A stretch of DNA of 64,000 nucleotides from Watersipora subatra (lineage: Eukaryota; Bryozoa; Gymnolaemata; Cheilostomatida; Watersiporidae): assembly GCF_963576615.1 (NCBI RefSeq), contig NC_088711.1:37754621-37818620 (forward strand), read 5' to 3'. The notes under the pieces are model-generated. The model had not been told where the DNA came from, made no database searches, and was given only the letters and a program-made list of their open reading frames with translations. Of the stretch, positions 10,488 through 21,300 are shown piece by piece. The translations under genes were made by a program, and so were the position numbers. Positions within the stretch are counted from its first letter, which is position 1. Every line of letters starts with the position of its first letter.

Positions 10488-11400
10488 TCTGAGATTAGTA
10501 ATAACAGATAGTTTACTGAACATGAATGACTTGTATGTATATATTGTACAACCAAACTTTCAAATCATAGACTAGGAATAACAGGTGGTTTAGTGAACGT
10601 GAATGACTTGTATATATTGTACAACCCAACTCTCAAATCATAGACTAGGAATAACAAGTAGTTCACTGAACATGAATGACTTGTATATATTGTACAACCC
10701 AACTCTCAAACCATAGACTAAGAATAACAGGTAGTTTACTGAACATGAATGACTTGTATATACTGTACAACCAAACTCTCAAACCATAGACTAAGAATAA
10801 CAGGTAGTTTACTGAACATGAATGACTTGTATATATTGTACAACCCAACTCTCAAACCATAGACTAGGAATAACAGGTAGTTTACTGAACATGAATGACT
10901 TGTATATATTGTACAACCCAACTCTCAAACCATAGACTAGGAATAACAGGTGGTTTACTGAACATGAATGACTTGTATATATTGTACAACCCAACTCTCA
11001 AACCATAGACTAGGAATAACAGGTGGTTTACTGAACATGAATGACTTGTATATATTGTACAACCAAACTCTCAAACCATAGACTAGGATTAACAGGTAGT
11101 TTACTGAACATGAATGACTTGTGTATGTTGTACAACCCAACTCTCAAACCATAGACTAGGAATAACAGGTAGTTTACTGAACATGAATGACTTGTGTATG
11201 TTGTACAACCCAACTCTCAAACCATAGACTAGGAATAACAGGTGGTTTACTGAACATGAATGACTTGTATATATTGTACAACCCAACTCTCAAATCATAG
11301 ACTAGGAATAACAGGTGATTTACTGAACGTGAATGACTTGTATGTATTGTACAACCAAACTCTCAAACCATAGACTAAAAAAACAGGTAGCTTATTGAGC
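10488..11400. repeat. 73-bp minisatellite, about 12 copies
   Basis: The unit contains AACTCTCAAACCATAGACTA, GGAATAACAGGTAGTTTACT, GAACATGAATGACTTGTATA and TATTGTACAACCC. Copies are highly alike in the middle and diverge at both ends of the array. The reverse frames repeated at 73-base steps are by-products. Confidence 0.95.
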
Positions 11401-12477
11401 ATTAATGATTTATATCAATTGTAACTCCCTATACAGTAAAATATACCTTCTTATAGTACTGTTACAGTACTCCTATTGGTTTGTATAGAAAAGATACTTC
11501 TTCACATGATCATTTATTGCTTTAGCAGTTTGTATTCTTATTTTATAAATTGACAAAACTATGTTCAAAAATCAAAACAAATAACAAAAATATAAAAACG
11601 ACTAGCAATGAAAAGGTATAACAATTACTAAAGGAAGCAGCAGACTACTGCTGACCCTAGTAAATAAAAGAACCACTAAAGCTATGTACATGTATGTAGA
11701 GCACCTATTGGTCAGTTTTATGAATACATGTATGTCATCAAACAAACATTCTAAAGTATACAGTAGGTCGTCACATGTATTCATATATCCTTATCAACTT
11801 TTTACTTTGTAATTAGTTATTTTAGCGTTGTGCTACGGATTGCTGCCTCGATAAAAACTACACACTTGGTGAAACATGGAGCCCCTTAACAACTATCTTG
11901 TTCACCCTTTGGGCAGAGTGAGTGCTTACAATAAAAACTTTTTTTTAAAACTAGTTCTACTTCTCCTTCGAATAAGCTTAAATGTATTTTATTTTTTCAG
12001 AGCATGCTGCCTTTTGTTATTGTCTTGCCATAGTTTGATTTTATTGCGCGATATGTTTGTTCTGTGCTGAGCTAGATAAAATAATGGTGAAGAAAGTAAA
12101 CTGTTCTACTGACAAGAAGATGACCAACAAATATCAAAAAGCTGTAATTATTTATTCAGTGCAATAAACAGGTTTCATAATTTTCAGGGGAACAAATGAA
12201 ATTATGGAGTTATCAGCTCTTAGACAGTGACCATATTTGGCAGTGACCATAATTATTATTACAGTGACCATATTACACAGTGACCATATTACACAGTGAC
12301 CATATTACACCGTGACCAACCATTGCCGGAACATTTTGAATGGCTTTAAAATATGTGTCAGTAGTCACTGCTTCTCTTCCGCCTCCTGCAACTCTGTGTG
12401 GTAAGAAACATTGCTACTTCTTATATTTGCAACACCTATGATTATTCAAACGTCTAACCTTGTAAATCCATACAACG
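11401..12477. other. Gene-free region with a short cagtgaccatatta tandem run
   Basis: At 12231-12322 a CAGTGACCATATTACA unit recurs about five times with variation. The rest shows no coding or transposon signal I can support. Confidence 0.5.
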
Positions 12478-12697
12478 AAATAATGGTGTGGTTTACTAGC
12501 AGCCAGAGAAATCATGGTGTGGTTTACTAGCAGCCAGAGAAATAATGGTGTGGTTTACTAGCAGCCAGAGAAATAATGGTGTGGTTTACTAGCAGCCAGA
12601 AAAATAATGGTGTGGTTTACTAGCAGCCAGAGAAATAATGGTGTGGTTTACTAGCAGCCAGAGAAATAATGGTGTGGTTTACTAGCAGCCAGAGAAA
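12478..12697. repeat. 31-bp minisatellite, 7 copies
   Basis: The unit is ATAATGGTGTGGTTTACTAG followed by CAGCCAGAGAA. Copies are nearly identical (one atcatgg, one agaaaaa variant), which points to recent expansion. Confidence 0.95.
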
Positions 12698-12989
12698 TCA
12701 CATGTTTGGCTAGCTGCAAACACTAGAATGTTTTGCATAGAAAGAGGAATTGAGATAACTAGCTGGGCTAATTGATTTGACAATATTTTGTATCTTTACC
12801 TTACGATTCCAATCCTGAACGAATTAACGCTGTATTCTGAGGTTTCAATGTATTTTTTATAATAGTTTTTGTTGATATTACATTTTAACACTTTGGTAGC
12901 TAAAATTTTCTATCAGAAGAGTGGCATTCCTAAACCCATTACTATAAAAGCCGTATCTGTGCAAACATCCAAAGCAATGGTTGGAGGCT

Positions 12990-13085
12990 GAGAAAATTAT
13001 CACCAGGCACAGAATTTGAACTCACAACACTCTACTCACTAGACCAGCGCTATAACTACTACACCAACCAACTGCAGAATAGTTG
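12990..13085 (-). repeat. tRNA-like SINE, minus strand
   Basis: On the minus strand: GTTGGTTGGTGTAGTAGTTA TAGCGCTGG (box A-like), then GTTGTGAGTTCAAATTC (box B-like). Spacing fits a tRNA-derived head. It is degenerate and not a functional tRNA. Confidence 0.5.
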
Positions 13086-13439
13086 TAATTTTAAACATAG
13101 TTATTACATCTGACAGTCTCTCACAGCCCACTAGACTGTCACGGTACTGGCACACAAAAAACCATAAAAAAACACTTTTTAACTTACGTGCATAACCCTT
13201 AAGTTAACTTGCACAAGCAATCATATGCTTCCTGAACTGGGATTTCATGCCTTTATCCTATATGCGTACCTATGCAGATATCTCACATATATAGAGATTC
13301 ACAAACACCATAAGCCGGTGTGGTGCTTATATATGATGACCTGTATTTATCGACTATTAAGTTTTGATGCTGTGTGACCGGGTGTTGGTTAGCCAATGTT
13401 GACAATAAAACTAGCTCTCTTATTTTGAAACATGAAAAT

Positions 13440-13970
13440 ATACAAATCTCATCGCTTTCATATTTTTTATGTGTTAAAGCACTCAAATTTCCGTATCTCA
13501 ATTTGCATTTTTTAGATGATGAGTTCAAATGCTGGTAATTAGGCATTCCATTATTTTCTACGCATTATATCACATTAACGCAGATAAATAATGAAGTAAA
13601 TTGCATGTATTTTTAGCGTTTGACTGAGGTTTTGATGTACTGTTTCAGTAATATTTCAACAAGTATGGTAACTACAGAAAACTCAACTGTATTAAACACC
13701 ATTGGTTTCGGTGTTGTAGTGCGGTCAAATCTAACCCTAATTTTGAATCAAAGAAAACGATTGGGCAATAACGCATTATCCATAACATGAGGTTTTCTAG
13801 TTAGCTGAACAGATAGATTGTTAAAGAAACTACAATTTACCGTACAATGCTACTGTATGTGTGGCAAGTGTTCAGAATGATACAACTTATTCTACAAAAG
13901 TACTTTTAATTAGCCTCCTGTTATAGTTGCCGCAGCATTGACAATAGTTCTTGGTATCAGATCCCTAAAA
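13440..13970 (+). repeat. Interspersed repeat of about 450-500 bp, copy 1
   Basis: This block aligns by eye with 18985-19460 in the same orientation. Shared landmarks are AGTAATATTTCAACAAG, GGTTTCGGTGTTGTAGTG, CGCATTATCCATAACATGAG, AGTTAGCTGAACAGATAGAT and GTGTTCAGAATGATACAACT. Copies differ by substitutions and small indels. No ends typical of a known class were found. Confidence 0.7.
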
Positions 13971-14053
13971 CTTTGCATGTGCAACTGCATGTAACATGTA
14001 TTTGTACATGCAAAGGCATGTACAAATGTAACACATTTGTACATTTTGTAATA

Positions 14054-14682
14054 CCCTACAGGATGAAATTATTCACGGAATTAAATTTCGCGAGCAATTT
14101 TCAAGCATCTTCGTGGACCAAATTATTTGCGGATGAACACATTCGCGAATAAATTAATCGGTGAAAGCGACTAGCAATAGAGTAAAACCTTCACTTGCGT
14201 ATACCACGTGTTTAGGTTTCTATTTAGCTAAAAAGTTTATGTCGATCATGCTAAGCTATAAATTTTTAGCTTCATCCAGAGGTTTTCATGAATGTTCATC
14301 GATTTGGAGGTCTTTTGTGAACCAACAACTTGTGATAAGTTATGAGTTATTTTTCAACGTTAAGAACTGCAGGAGATTTTTTTCGATGATGATGCCGTGC
14401 CGAATTTTGACTAACCTGTGACAACCTTGAAAAATTTGGTAAAGAAGTGTGGTGCATTGGCAATGGGCTTAACTCAAAGCCCCGGCGAAGATTTTAAAAG
14501 AGTTTGGAACTCAGCTACTTTTACTAACTCTGCCTAGTGGCTAGTTTTTAATTTGAAGTAGTAGTTATTCTCTCTTGTGTTAAAGATAAAACTAATTATT
14601 TGCAGATTTTTATAATTCACGGATTTGACTGTACGCGAACTCGCGAATTATTAAATCCATTGAATATTTTCATCCTGTAGGG
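14054..14682. mobile_element. MITE with CCCTACAGGATGAAA ends and TA target
   Basis: Left TACCCTACAGGATGAAATTA and right ATTTTCATCCTGTAGGGTA are inverse of each other and flanked by TA. Ends are followed by CG-containing motifs (TTCGCGAGC, ACTCGCGAATTA). A second, diverged copy lies inverted at 33601-34076. No transposase is recognisable. Confidence 0.7.
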
Positions 14683-15069
14683 TATTTAAACGAGTCTATT
14701 ATGAGGCCAACAGCGCTATATGTAAATGACAATGAGCTTCTTGTAAGAGATTATAAGTTTTAGAATTGGGTAGTCATAAATGAATGCTAGCAATCCTAAC
14801 TGTTCTTCATACGGACAAAAATGACAATGTAGCAATGCAGGAAATGAAAACAGAAGGTAAAAAAATTAAAAAAATGGGAGAAAAAAGAAGCAGAAGAGGA
14901 AGAAATAAGGAAGGAAAGAATCAGATCAGGCGAAAGTGTATTATAATGTCTATAGTTGCAAAGAGACTGATGGAATAGAGACGTATAACGCTACAAGTTC
15001 AATGCACTAGCTGGTATGAATAACGAGAGAGAGAGGCAGCCGAGCGACTAGTGATGTGATTGCCGCACG

Positions 15070-15235
15070 TACTTTTATTCTGAGAACTTTAGCTGCAATC
15101 AAGTTTTGCCGATTTTAATCTTAAAACAACCTGGCTGTCAGAACACATCAAACATCAAAAACAATCAAAAATGATAAAAAATACTGATACTTTCTGATAA
15201 AATACATTAAAATTTTATGTACATGTAATTCATCT
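15070..15235 (+). repeat. Interspersed repeat, copy 1 (partner at 57595)
   Basis: CAAGTTTTGCCGATTTTAAT CTTAAAAC..., CCTGGCTGTCAGAACA and CAAACATCAAAAACAATC recur with few changes at 57595-57755. The class is unknown. Confidence 0.65.
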
Positions 15236-15884
15236 ATACAACAAATAGCACCAGCTAAAATGAAGTATTTTGTAAAATAATTTATTTTATAAAATAATTC
15301 GCAGATGGTGAATATGTAAAATTCTATTATTGACCACTTACAACTATGACTATAAAACTTGTCACGTTTGTAGACTGGACAGAGAATGAAATAGTAGAGA
15401 CACATCGCTGCCAAAAGGATACAAAAGGAATTTTAGCAAAAAGTGAATATAATATACACTCAAATCTCTCGTAATATTAAATTAAAATACAAGCCATGAA
15501 GCCTTTCAAATAACAGCTCATTCGCGAAAAGTAAATGAAAAGTGAGAGCAAAGAAGAAGAACAACAAAGAAGGAGGCATGGGAGCGGAAAGTACCCAGTT
15601 GTTCCAATTACAAACCTCACCAACAGTAGCAGAATTTCTTTATATATTTTATGCTACGCCATTGCGATGCTTCACTTTTGAAAATTTACAATTACATTTG
15701 ATACTGTGGTATGCTAAAAGCTGTGATATTTGGCATTAATTATTTAATTTTCGTCAAAATTACAAATAAAATTTGCTTATTCAAACACTTTATGCCTTGT
15801 TGCTTTTAGTTATAAGACTAGACATTAATCTCCCAAACCTTCCACCGAGCTTGGCACAAACAGATGATATATACATATATATAT
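15236..15884. other. Gene-free region, nothing recognised
   Basis: AT-rich sequence with a short (ta)n stretch at its right end. Frames at 15148-15414 and 15542-15739 show no recognisable domain and are judged fortuitous. Confidence 0.5.
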
Positions 15885-16085
15885 ACTAGCTGTGCTTTAT
15901 TAAAAATCAGCTTATAAACAGTGAGAGTTAATGAGAGTTGCCTGCCACTTACTATTAGCCTGGCACATTGCCAATGGATAATTTGAGTGAACTTACTAAT
16001 AAGAGCTACGGCTTCTCATGCCGCTGCATCGTAACGGAAAGTAACGTAACGTATTTGCTCCCATATATCAACTTATATCGCCCAA
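15885..16085 (+). repeat. Interspersed composite repeat (ACTAGCTGTGC head)
   Basis: Starts ACTAGCTGTGCTTTATTAAA and contains AATGAGAGTTGCCTGCCACT and CTGGCACATTGCCAATGGAT, the reverse of 4905-5040. It continues into ACTAATAAGAGCTACGGCTT and TATTTGCTCCCATATAT, and is then cut by a pogo-like end. Confidence 0.7.
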
Positions 16086-16160
16086 CTCCATCGTTTTTAG
16101 GGTCAAATATCCACTGTGTCATATACATGGTATCGTCCTATACGCGGGCATTTACAGTAA
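16086..16160. mobile_element. pogo-like terminal fragment (P3)
   Basis: GGGTCAAATATCCACTGTGT, then GGTATCGTCCTATACGCGGG CATTTACAGTAA, match the right-end 75 bases of P1 (8020-8080). Flanking sequence on both sides (15996-16085 and 16160-16245) is a direct repeat of about 85 bp. Confidence 0.65.
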
Positions 16161-16420
16161 TAAGAGCAACGGTTTCTCATGACTTTGCGTCATGCCTGAA
16201 AGTGTAGCGTATTTGCTCCCATATACTGACATATATCACCTAGGGAGGCTATCAAGCTCGTGTGGCTGAATTGGTAAGGTGTCGAACTGGTGAAAGGTAG
16301 GGTCTGAGATCAAATCTTTTGCAGTATGGATTTTTTAGTCCAAGATTTTAATAGCTATAGGTGGACATATACAACGACGAACGAATACACAAAATTTCAG
16401 AAATGTACATATATATAGAT
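16160..16420 (+). repeat. Chimeric repeat: flank plus tRNA-like SINE, copy 3
   Basis: TAATAAGAGCAACGGTTTCT leads to GTAGCGTATTTGCTCCCATA and the SINE head TGTGGCTGAATTGGTAAGG (16260) with TCTGAGATCAAATC, then the tail CCAAGATTTTAATAGCTATA. The order and the junction with the pogo end equal those at 8071-8300. Confidence 0.7.
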
Positions 16421-18189
16421 AGATATAAAACACACTCGGTGCATTTGTTATGAAGTGGAGTTCACCATCAGGTAATGTATTAGTTAAAAGACACTTATGA
16501 AGCATCACAGACACCATTCCATAGATGTACTGGTCAAGTAAACAAAAACAGTTGTATAGACTGTTTTTGTATATTAAGACTTTGTAATATTTTTGTAACA
16601 AGTTTAAATTTTGCAAACTTGTTTTCAAAAGTTTACAAACCCAAAAGTTTTGTAAACTTTATATAAATGTAGTTTATAACAAGATAAATGTTATTGTAAA
16701 TTATAGTTTAGCCCTAGAATCTTTCAGAGATCTTTCAGAAGCTAGCACGTTATGTTTAAAAAAGCGCCTTTAACTTTACAGAAATAACCTCTTTTAGACT
16801 GGGTTCTACACTGCTTATTACAAAAAATGGTTTGGCCAGTACGGATTTGAAATCTAGTAAACTACACGTATGAGCAAATGTTGTTTTCATATGTTACACA
16901 GTTTAATCTTTATAATCTGGTATTAGGTGAAAAATTATTCATACAATCCTCTCTGCAGATAATTGGTTTGGTATAGGATTGTCAAAAAAGATATTTTAGT
17001 CAAACAAATTTATTCAATGCTCGTTATAAGTTTGGTCAATACGCAATTTTTGAGTTGTTGATTGATTTTCAAAATGAATATTCTGACTATACTGAGAAAA
17101 TATTTACGATTTTCTGTAAAATAAAATTTCAAGCTTGTTTATAATTAAGCATTATTCATTCTTTTCTCTCTAGCATTTTGTATTGCAAAATGCCATATTA
17201 GGAAGCAAATAATTTATTATCAAGCCTTTCCGTCAGATATTTCCCTGTGAATGATAGTACCAATTTTTTCACTTTAACTTGTAATCATCAGCTTAAATAA
17301 TACTATAATAGCAAATAATTGCCTTTATCTATTCTTAACTAACTACTGAAAGTTTTTTATGCACACAATTTTGGCCAATCAAACGTGCTCGTGTTTGCTG
17401 TTATAATCTTTTAACGAGGTTATTTGTTTTGTAGAAATCTGCTTCAATATCCATTTACCCAGTCAAGAATGGCGACCAATTGTGATGCGGGTTTAGGGCT
17501 CTAGGCTAGGGATGGAAAAATAACGATAAACGATAGCGATATTCGATAGCTGTCTTTTCGCTCATATATATCAAAGTGAAACTGCCCTATCTTGTCATCG
17601 ATCTTACCGGTAGTTTCTTCTTCTCATCAATAGCTCACACTTCAATATGTATATTGTTTGTCAATTTTTTTGCAGTCGATTGTTTTTTTCTGCAGTTCAT
17701 TTTTTTATTCATGAATCACGATACCACAATTGTTGTGGCTGTGATTTTGTTGCTGAATCAAAGGTATTTTCTTTATCCTAATAAATGCTAACTGAAGCCC
17801 AAGCACCCAACTGAATCTTTAGAAGACTATTTTTGCACACATACAATCTTATCATTTAAGTAGATCTTATGCCATGACAATCCTTGTTCCCTTGATAATT
17901 ATTGAGAATTTTTAAATTCTTCTCTGTCAACTCAATGTTTTATTTGACTGATAGGTCAATAGTTATTTTATTTCGGTAGGTAGTTGTTGCATCACCATTA
18001 GCCGGGAGTTATCGGTAACTTGATATATCGAAAAGACAATTCCCAAAGATACAACATTAGCATAAGGAGTTGTCTTTTTCGCAGTTTTATAGACCGCGCT
18101 TGCTTCCTTTCAATAGTACACTCGAACAAAACATTTCCGATTCTATTATTGTCTAGCAACAACAATATATGTGAGGTCATCGCTTGACT
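16421..18189. other. Gene-free region upstream of SAFB
   Basis: No gene was seen. Near 17505-17580 the sequence CTAGGGATGGAAAAATAACG resembles a hAT-type end, and CTGTCTTTTCGCTCATATAT has a loose inverse near 18020-18045 (TGATATATCGAAAAGACAA). A truncated transposon beside the SAFB promoter is possible but weakly supported. Confidence 0.4.
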
Positions 18190-18216
18190 GGCGCCATCTT
18201 CCTTTTTCTGCACCAG
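18190..18216 (+). promoter_or_regulatory. YY1-like GCCATCTT motif in the SAFB promoter or 5' UTR
   Basis: GGCGCCATCTTCC ends about 20 bases before the SAFB ATG. The GCCATCTT core matches the YY1 consensus, which is often placed just downstream of transcription starts in animal housekeeping promoters. There is no obvious TATA box at a fitting distance. Its use as a YY1 site is inference. Confidence 0.35.
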
Positions 18217-18221
18217 GCGTA

Positions 18222-18341
18222 ATGGATAAGCCGGGAAAAAAGATAGCGGAGCTCAGAGTTGTGGATCTACGTGAAATATTAGATAAACGTGGTTTGGACA
18301 AAGGAGGAAATAAAGCTACATTGATTGAACGTCTTTCTAAG
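18222..18341 (+). CDS. SAFB: SAFB exon 1: start codon and SAP domain
   Basis: The exon opens with ATG and encodes 40 residues ending in phase 0 at a gtattt donor. It contains the helix-turn-helix SAP pattern: [10 protein letters not shown], a short linker KRGLDKGG, then NKATLIERL. This is the AT-rich (scaffold/matrix attachment) DNA-binding motif found at the N terminus of SAFB. The ATG lies 31 bases downstream of a GGCGCCATCTT motif, so the 5' UTR may be very short. Confidence 0.9.
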
Positions 18342-21300
18342 GTATTTAAATGCTGTGATGTATAATTATACGACTTCAGAAATCGTGAACATACAATGTA
18401 TGAACTTGAGCTGTTGCGTTATTCAACTGTTTGCCACGATATTTGCTGTGATGCACTATAGTTACAACCTGATATAAGATTTGATTTTAGTAGTTTTTTT
18501 GGTGTGACATAGTAGTTCCGAGCTCAATTATTCAAGATTGCATACTCGCATGTCTCTCTCCCCCTAGGCTGTTTGCTATTCGTTTTTCTTTACAGAGTTT
18601 AACAGATGAGGGGTTAGACCCTAGCACGTATGTTCACACGTTAGATGATAATGGGGATGTTTTGAGTGAGTATATCTTTATGGAAATTTCGGTTTACTTG
18701 TTGCATTATCTGTCAAATTCGGTGTAGGCTCTTTACCTCATGTAGTTTGTTATAGATTGTAATTTTGGAATGATTCGGCTACTGTAATTTCGGTTTCCAC
18801 AATTGATATGAAATGAAGTTTGTGTGTTTATTAAGGATTTTTATGTTGTAGATTTTGCTGTATTGTTTAAAATTTGTTCATTAATTAATTGCGACACATA
18901 TGTCACTCTATTCTGAACAAGTCGTTGTATTGCTGGTTGAACAAAACTTTATAAATATGCAGCATAAAAATAAAATTTTGCTATCGCATTCATACTTTAA
19001 TTTTTTAAAACACTCAATCAAATCTTCGTATATCAGTTTGCATTTTTGTCATGATGCAATAGTGCTGGTAGTTTAGGCCTTCACATTTCACTATTGTCCA
19101 CTCGATATGTCACATTAGCACAGCTAAACATCGAAGCAAGTTGTTTCTATTTTAGTGTGACTCAATATTTGCGTGTACTGTTCATGTAATATTTAAACAA
19201 GTCTAGTAACAACAGAAAATTCATCAATATTGAACATCGTTGGTTTTGGTGTTTTAGTGTAGTCATATCTACCTATTATTTACTTTGTATCAAAGAAAAT
19301 GATCAGGCAACAATGCATTATCCATAGCATGAGGTTTTTCAGTTAGCTGAACAGATAGATAGCTAAAGTATTAATTGTTATAAGTGACGAGTGTTCAGAA
19401 AGATACAACTTATTTTACAAAATTCAGCAGCATGCACAATAGTATTTGGTGAAATCTTTTTCAATATTAGGATTTTTCAAATTTTGTTTGTGTTTGTCTA
19501 AGGGGTGGCTGCATTTTGTATTTACTGATGGTGATCATTATCAAGTAGCAGTTTTCTTGAATGAACGTATAGTAATACATATCATTGCCTTAACATTGTT
19601 GCTGTCACAAATTGTTAATTATTTATATTAGTTGATACATATGTATACTGGTGATACTTCAATAATAGTAGTGGAAAATCAAGCAAGGCCATCTAGCCCA
19701 TTTATAAATGTTGCACATCATTTAGTAGTATCTCTATAAGAGGAGCTGTAGAAATGACCTACATAGTGTGTTGATGAGTTTTGTCAGGTTGTGTAGGCAG
19801 TCCTTTTTTAGTTGCATATAGTTTCAGTCCTGTAGATGTACTGTTACAGTAAAACTATTGTTCAATTCTAAACAGTTCATCAGGGTGGAACTACCATTCA
19901 AACAAGTTGAGATCTTTGTAAAAATCATTTAATTAATGCAAGTCAGATGTGAACACAGTGAAGTAAGTAGTTGGCTGTTTTGCTGTCAGGATTAATGTAA
20001 ATAATTGATTGATCCTGAGTTGTAGTTGATTTATCTGATTGTATTTTAACAGATGACTCTACATTGAGTGAAGCCAGCCAAGGCGATACTGCCGATGCGT
20101 CAGAGAGCAAGGGTAGTATAAATGAGGAATTTGTTGAAGATGCAGATGTTGAAAAAGACCCGGGTTATATGTCACATAGCTCAGAGCCATTTGGAGAAAG
20201 TAGCTCATTTCAGGATGGCGAAAAGGCGAGTTAAAATTGTTTGTCATTTTCAACACCTTCCTGTACATTAAAATCTATCGGTGAACATATTTCATCTTAG
20301 AACAAAGTTCTACTAAAGTTAAGCCATCTGGTAATAAAAATTGTCAAATGTAGTCTTTTTAGTTGGATGATTATATATTCTTTAACCTAGCTACGATGAA
20401 AGTTCATGTTCTTTATTAACCTTCCCTGCTGTCGTTGCACAGACTATGTGTGTGATTAGGAAGTAAATTCATGGAGAAATTCCTCACGAGTAAAATTAAC
20501 TATGCTTGTAAATGTTAAACATCTCTGTTAAGATTTTTTTTAAATTGTATTAGATCCTATTGTGAAATTTCAAGAGATTTTAGGCATTCTAACAAAATTG
20601 GTCTACATAGTACACTCTACAGTCTACATCAAAGTTGGTCGCATGGTACTACAGCTCTGGAATATAGTGTATACCTTTTATAATCCCCTTTATAAACAAT
20701 ACCCCTTTATAAACAATACCCCTTTATCATGTTTCATTCTTGACTAGTGGCTTGTTAGCTGGCCAATGGTATTGGTCTGTCCAAGATCTAAATCTGAGAA
20801 ATGATCATTTTTAGATGGTTGAGGTAGATTCACTGGCGGTTGACCAAATAGAAGCAGAAGATGGTAAGTTGATACAATTTGTGTTCTTTTATGTTACAAT
20901 TTTTTTTTAATATTGATATCTGAGCAACTGAATTGAGGGAAGACAGATCATGCTGAGAAGCGTATCATGGTGTAATCGTTGACGGTCTCCATTTGTATTT
21001 CGTGTCTCCACCACAAGCGTTGTCATGAGGACCTGCATATGCTTTCAATCATCAAGGGCTATCAGCTCGTGAAGAGTCGGATGCGGAGCTAATTTTCAGG
21101 TCTCATATATCTCATGTCAACCCAAATTCCTGACTTTTTGTATTTCATTCTATTCAGCGCTTCCCAGATGTGTCTGTGATTGTCAATATTTTCATTTCGC
21201 TCTTCCAAGCTCCAAGAGAGGACGATGTTTCAGCCGAAAATGCAAACTCCGATACGGATCAGAATGCACTTGTTGATGATTCTGAACATGCTGGTGATGA

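Noticed and set aside
10488..12697. CRISPR-like array of regularly spaced repeats
   Set aside because: The units are contiguous minisatellite repeats without unique spacers, in animal DNA.
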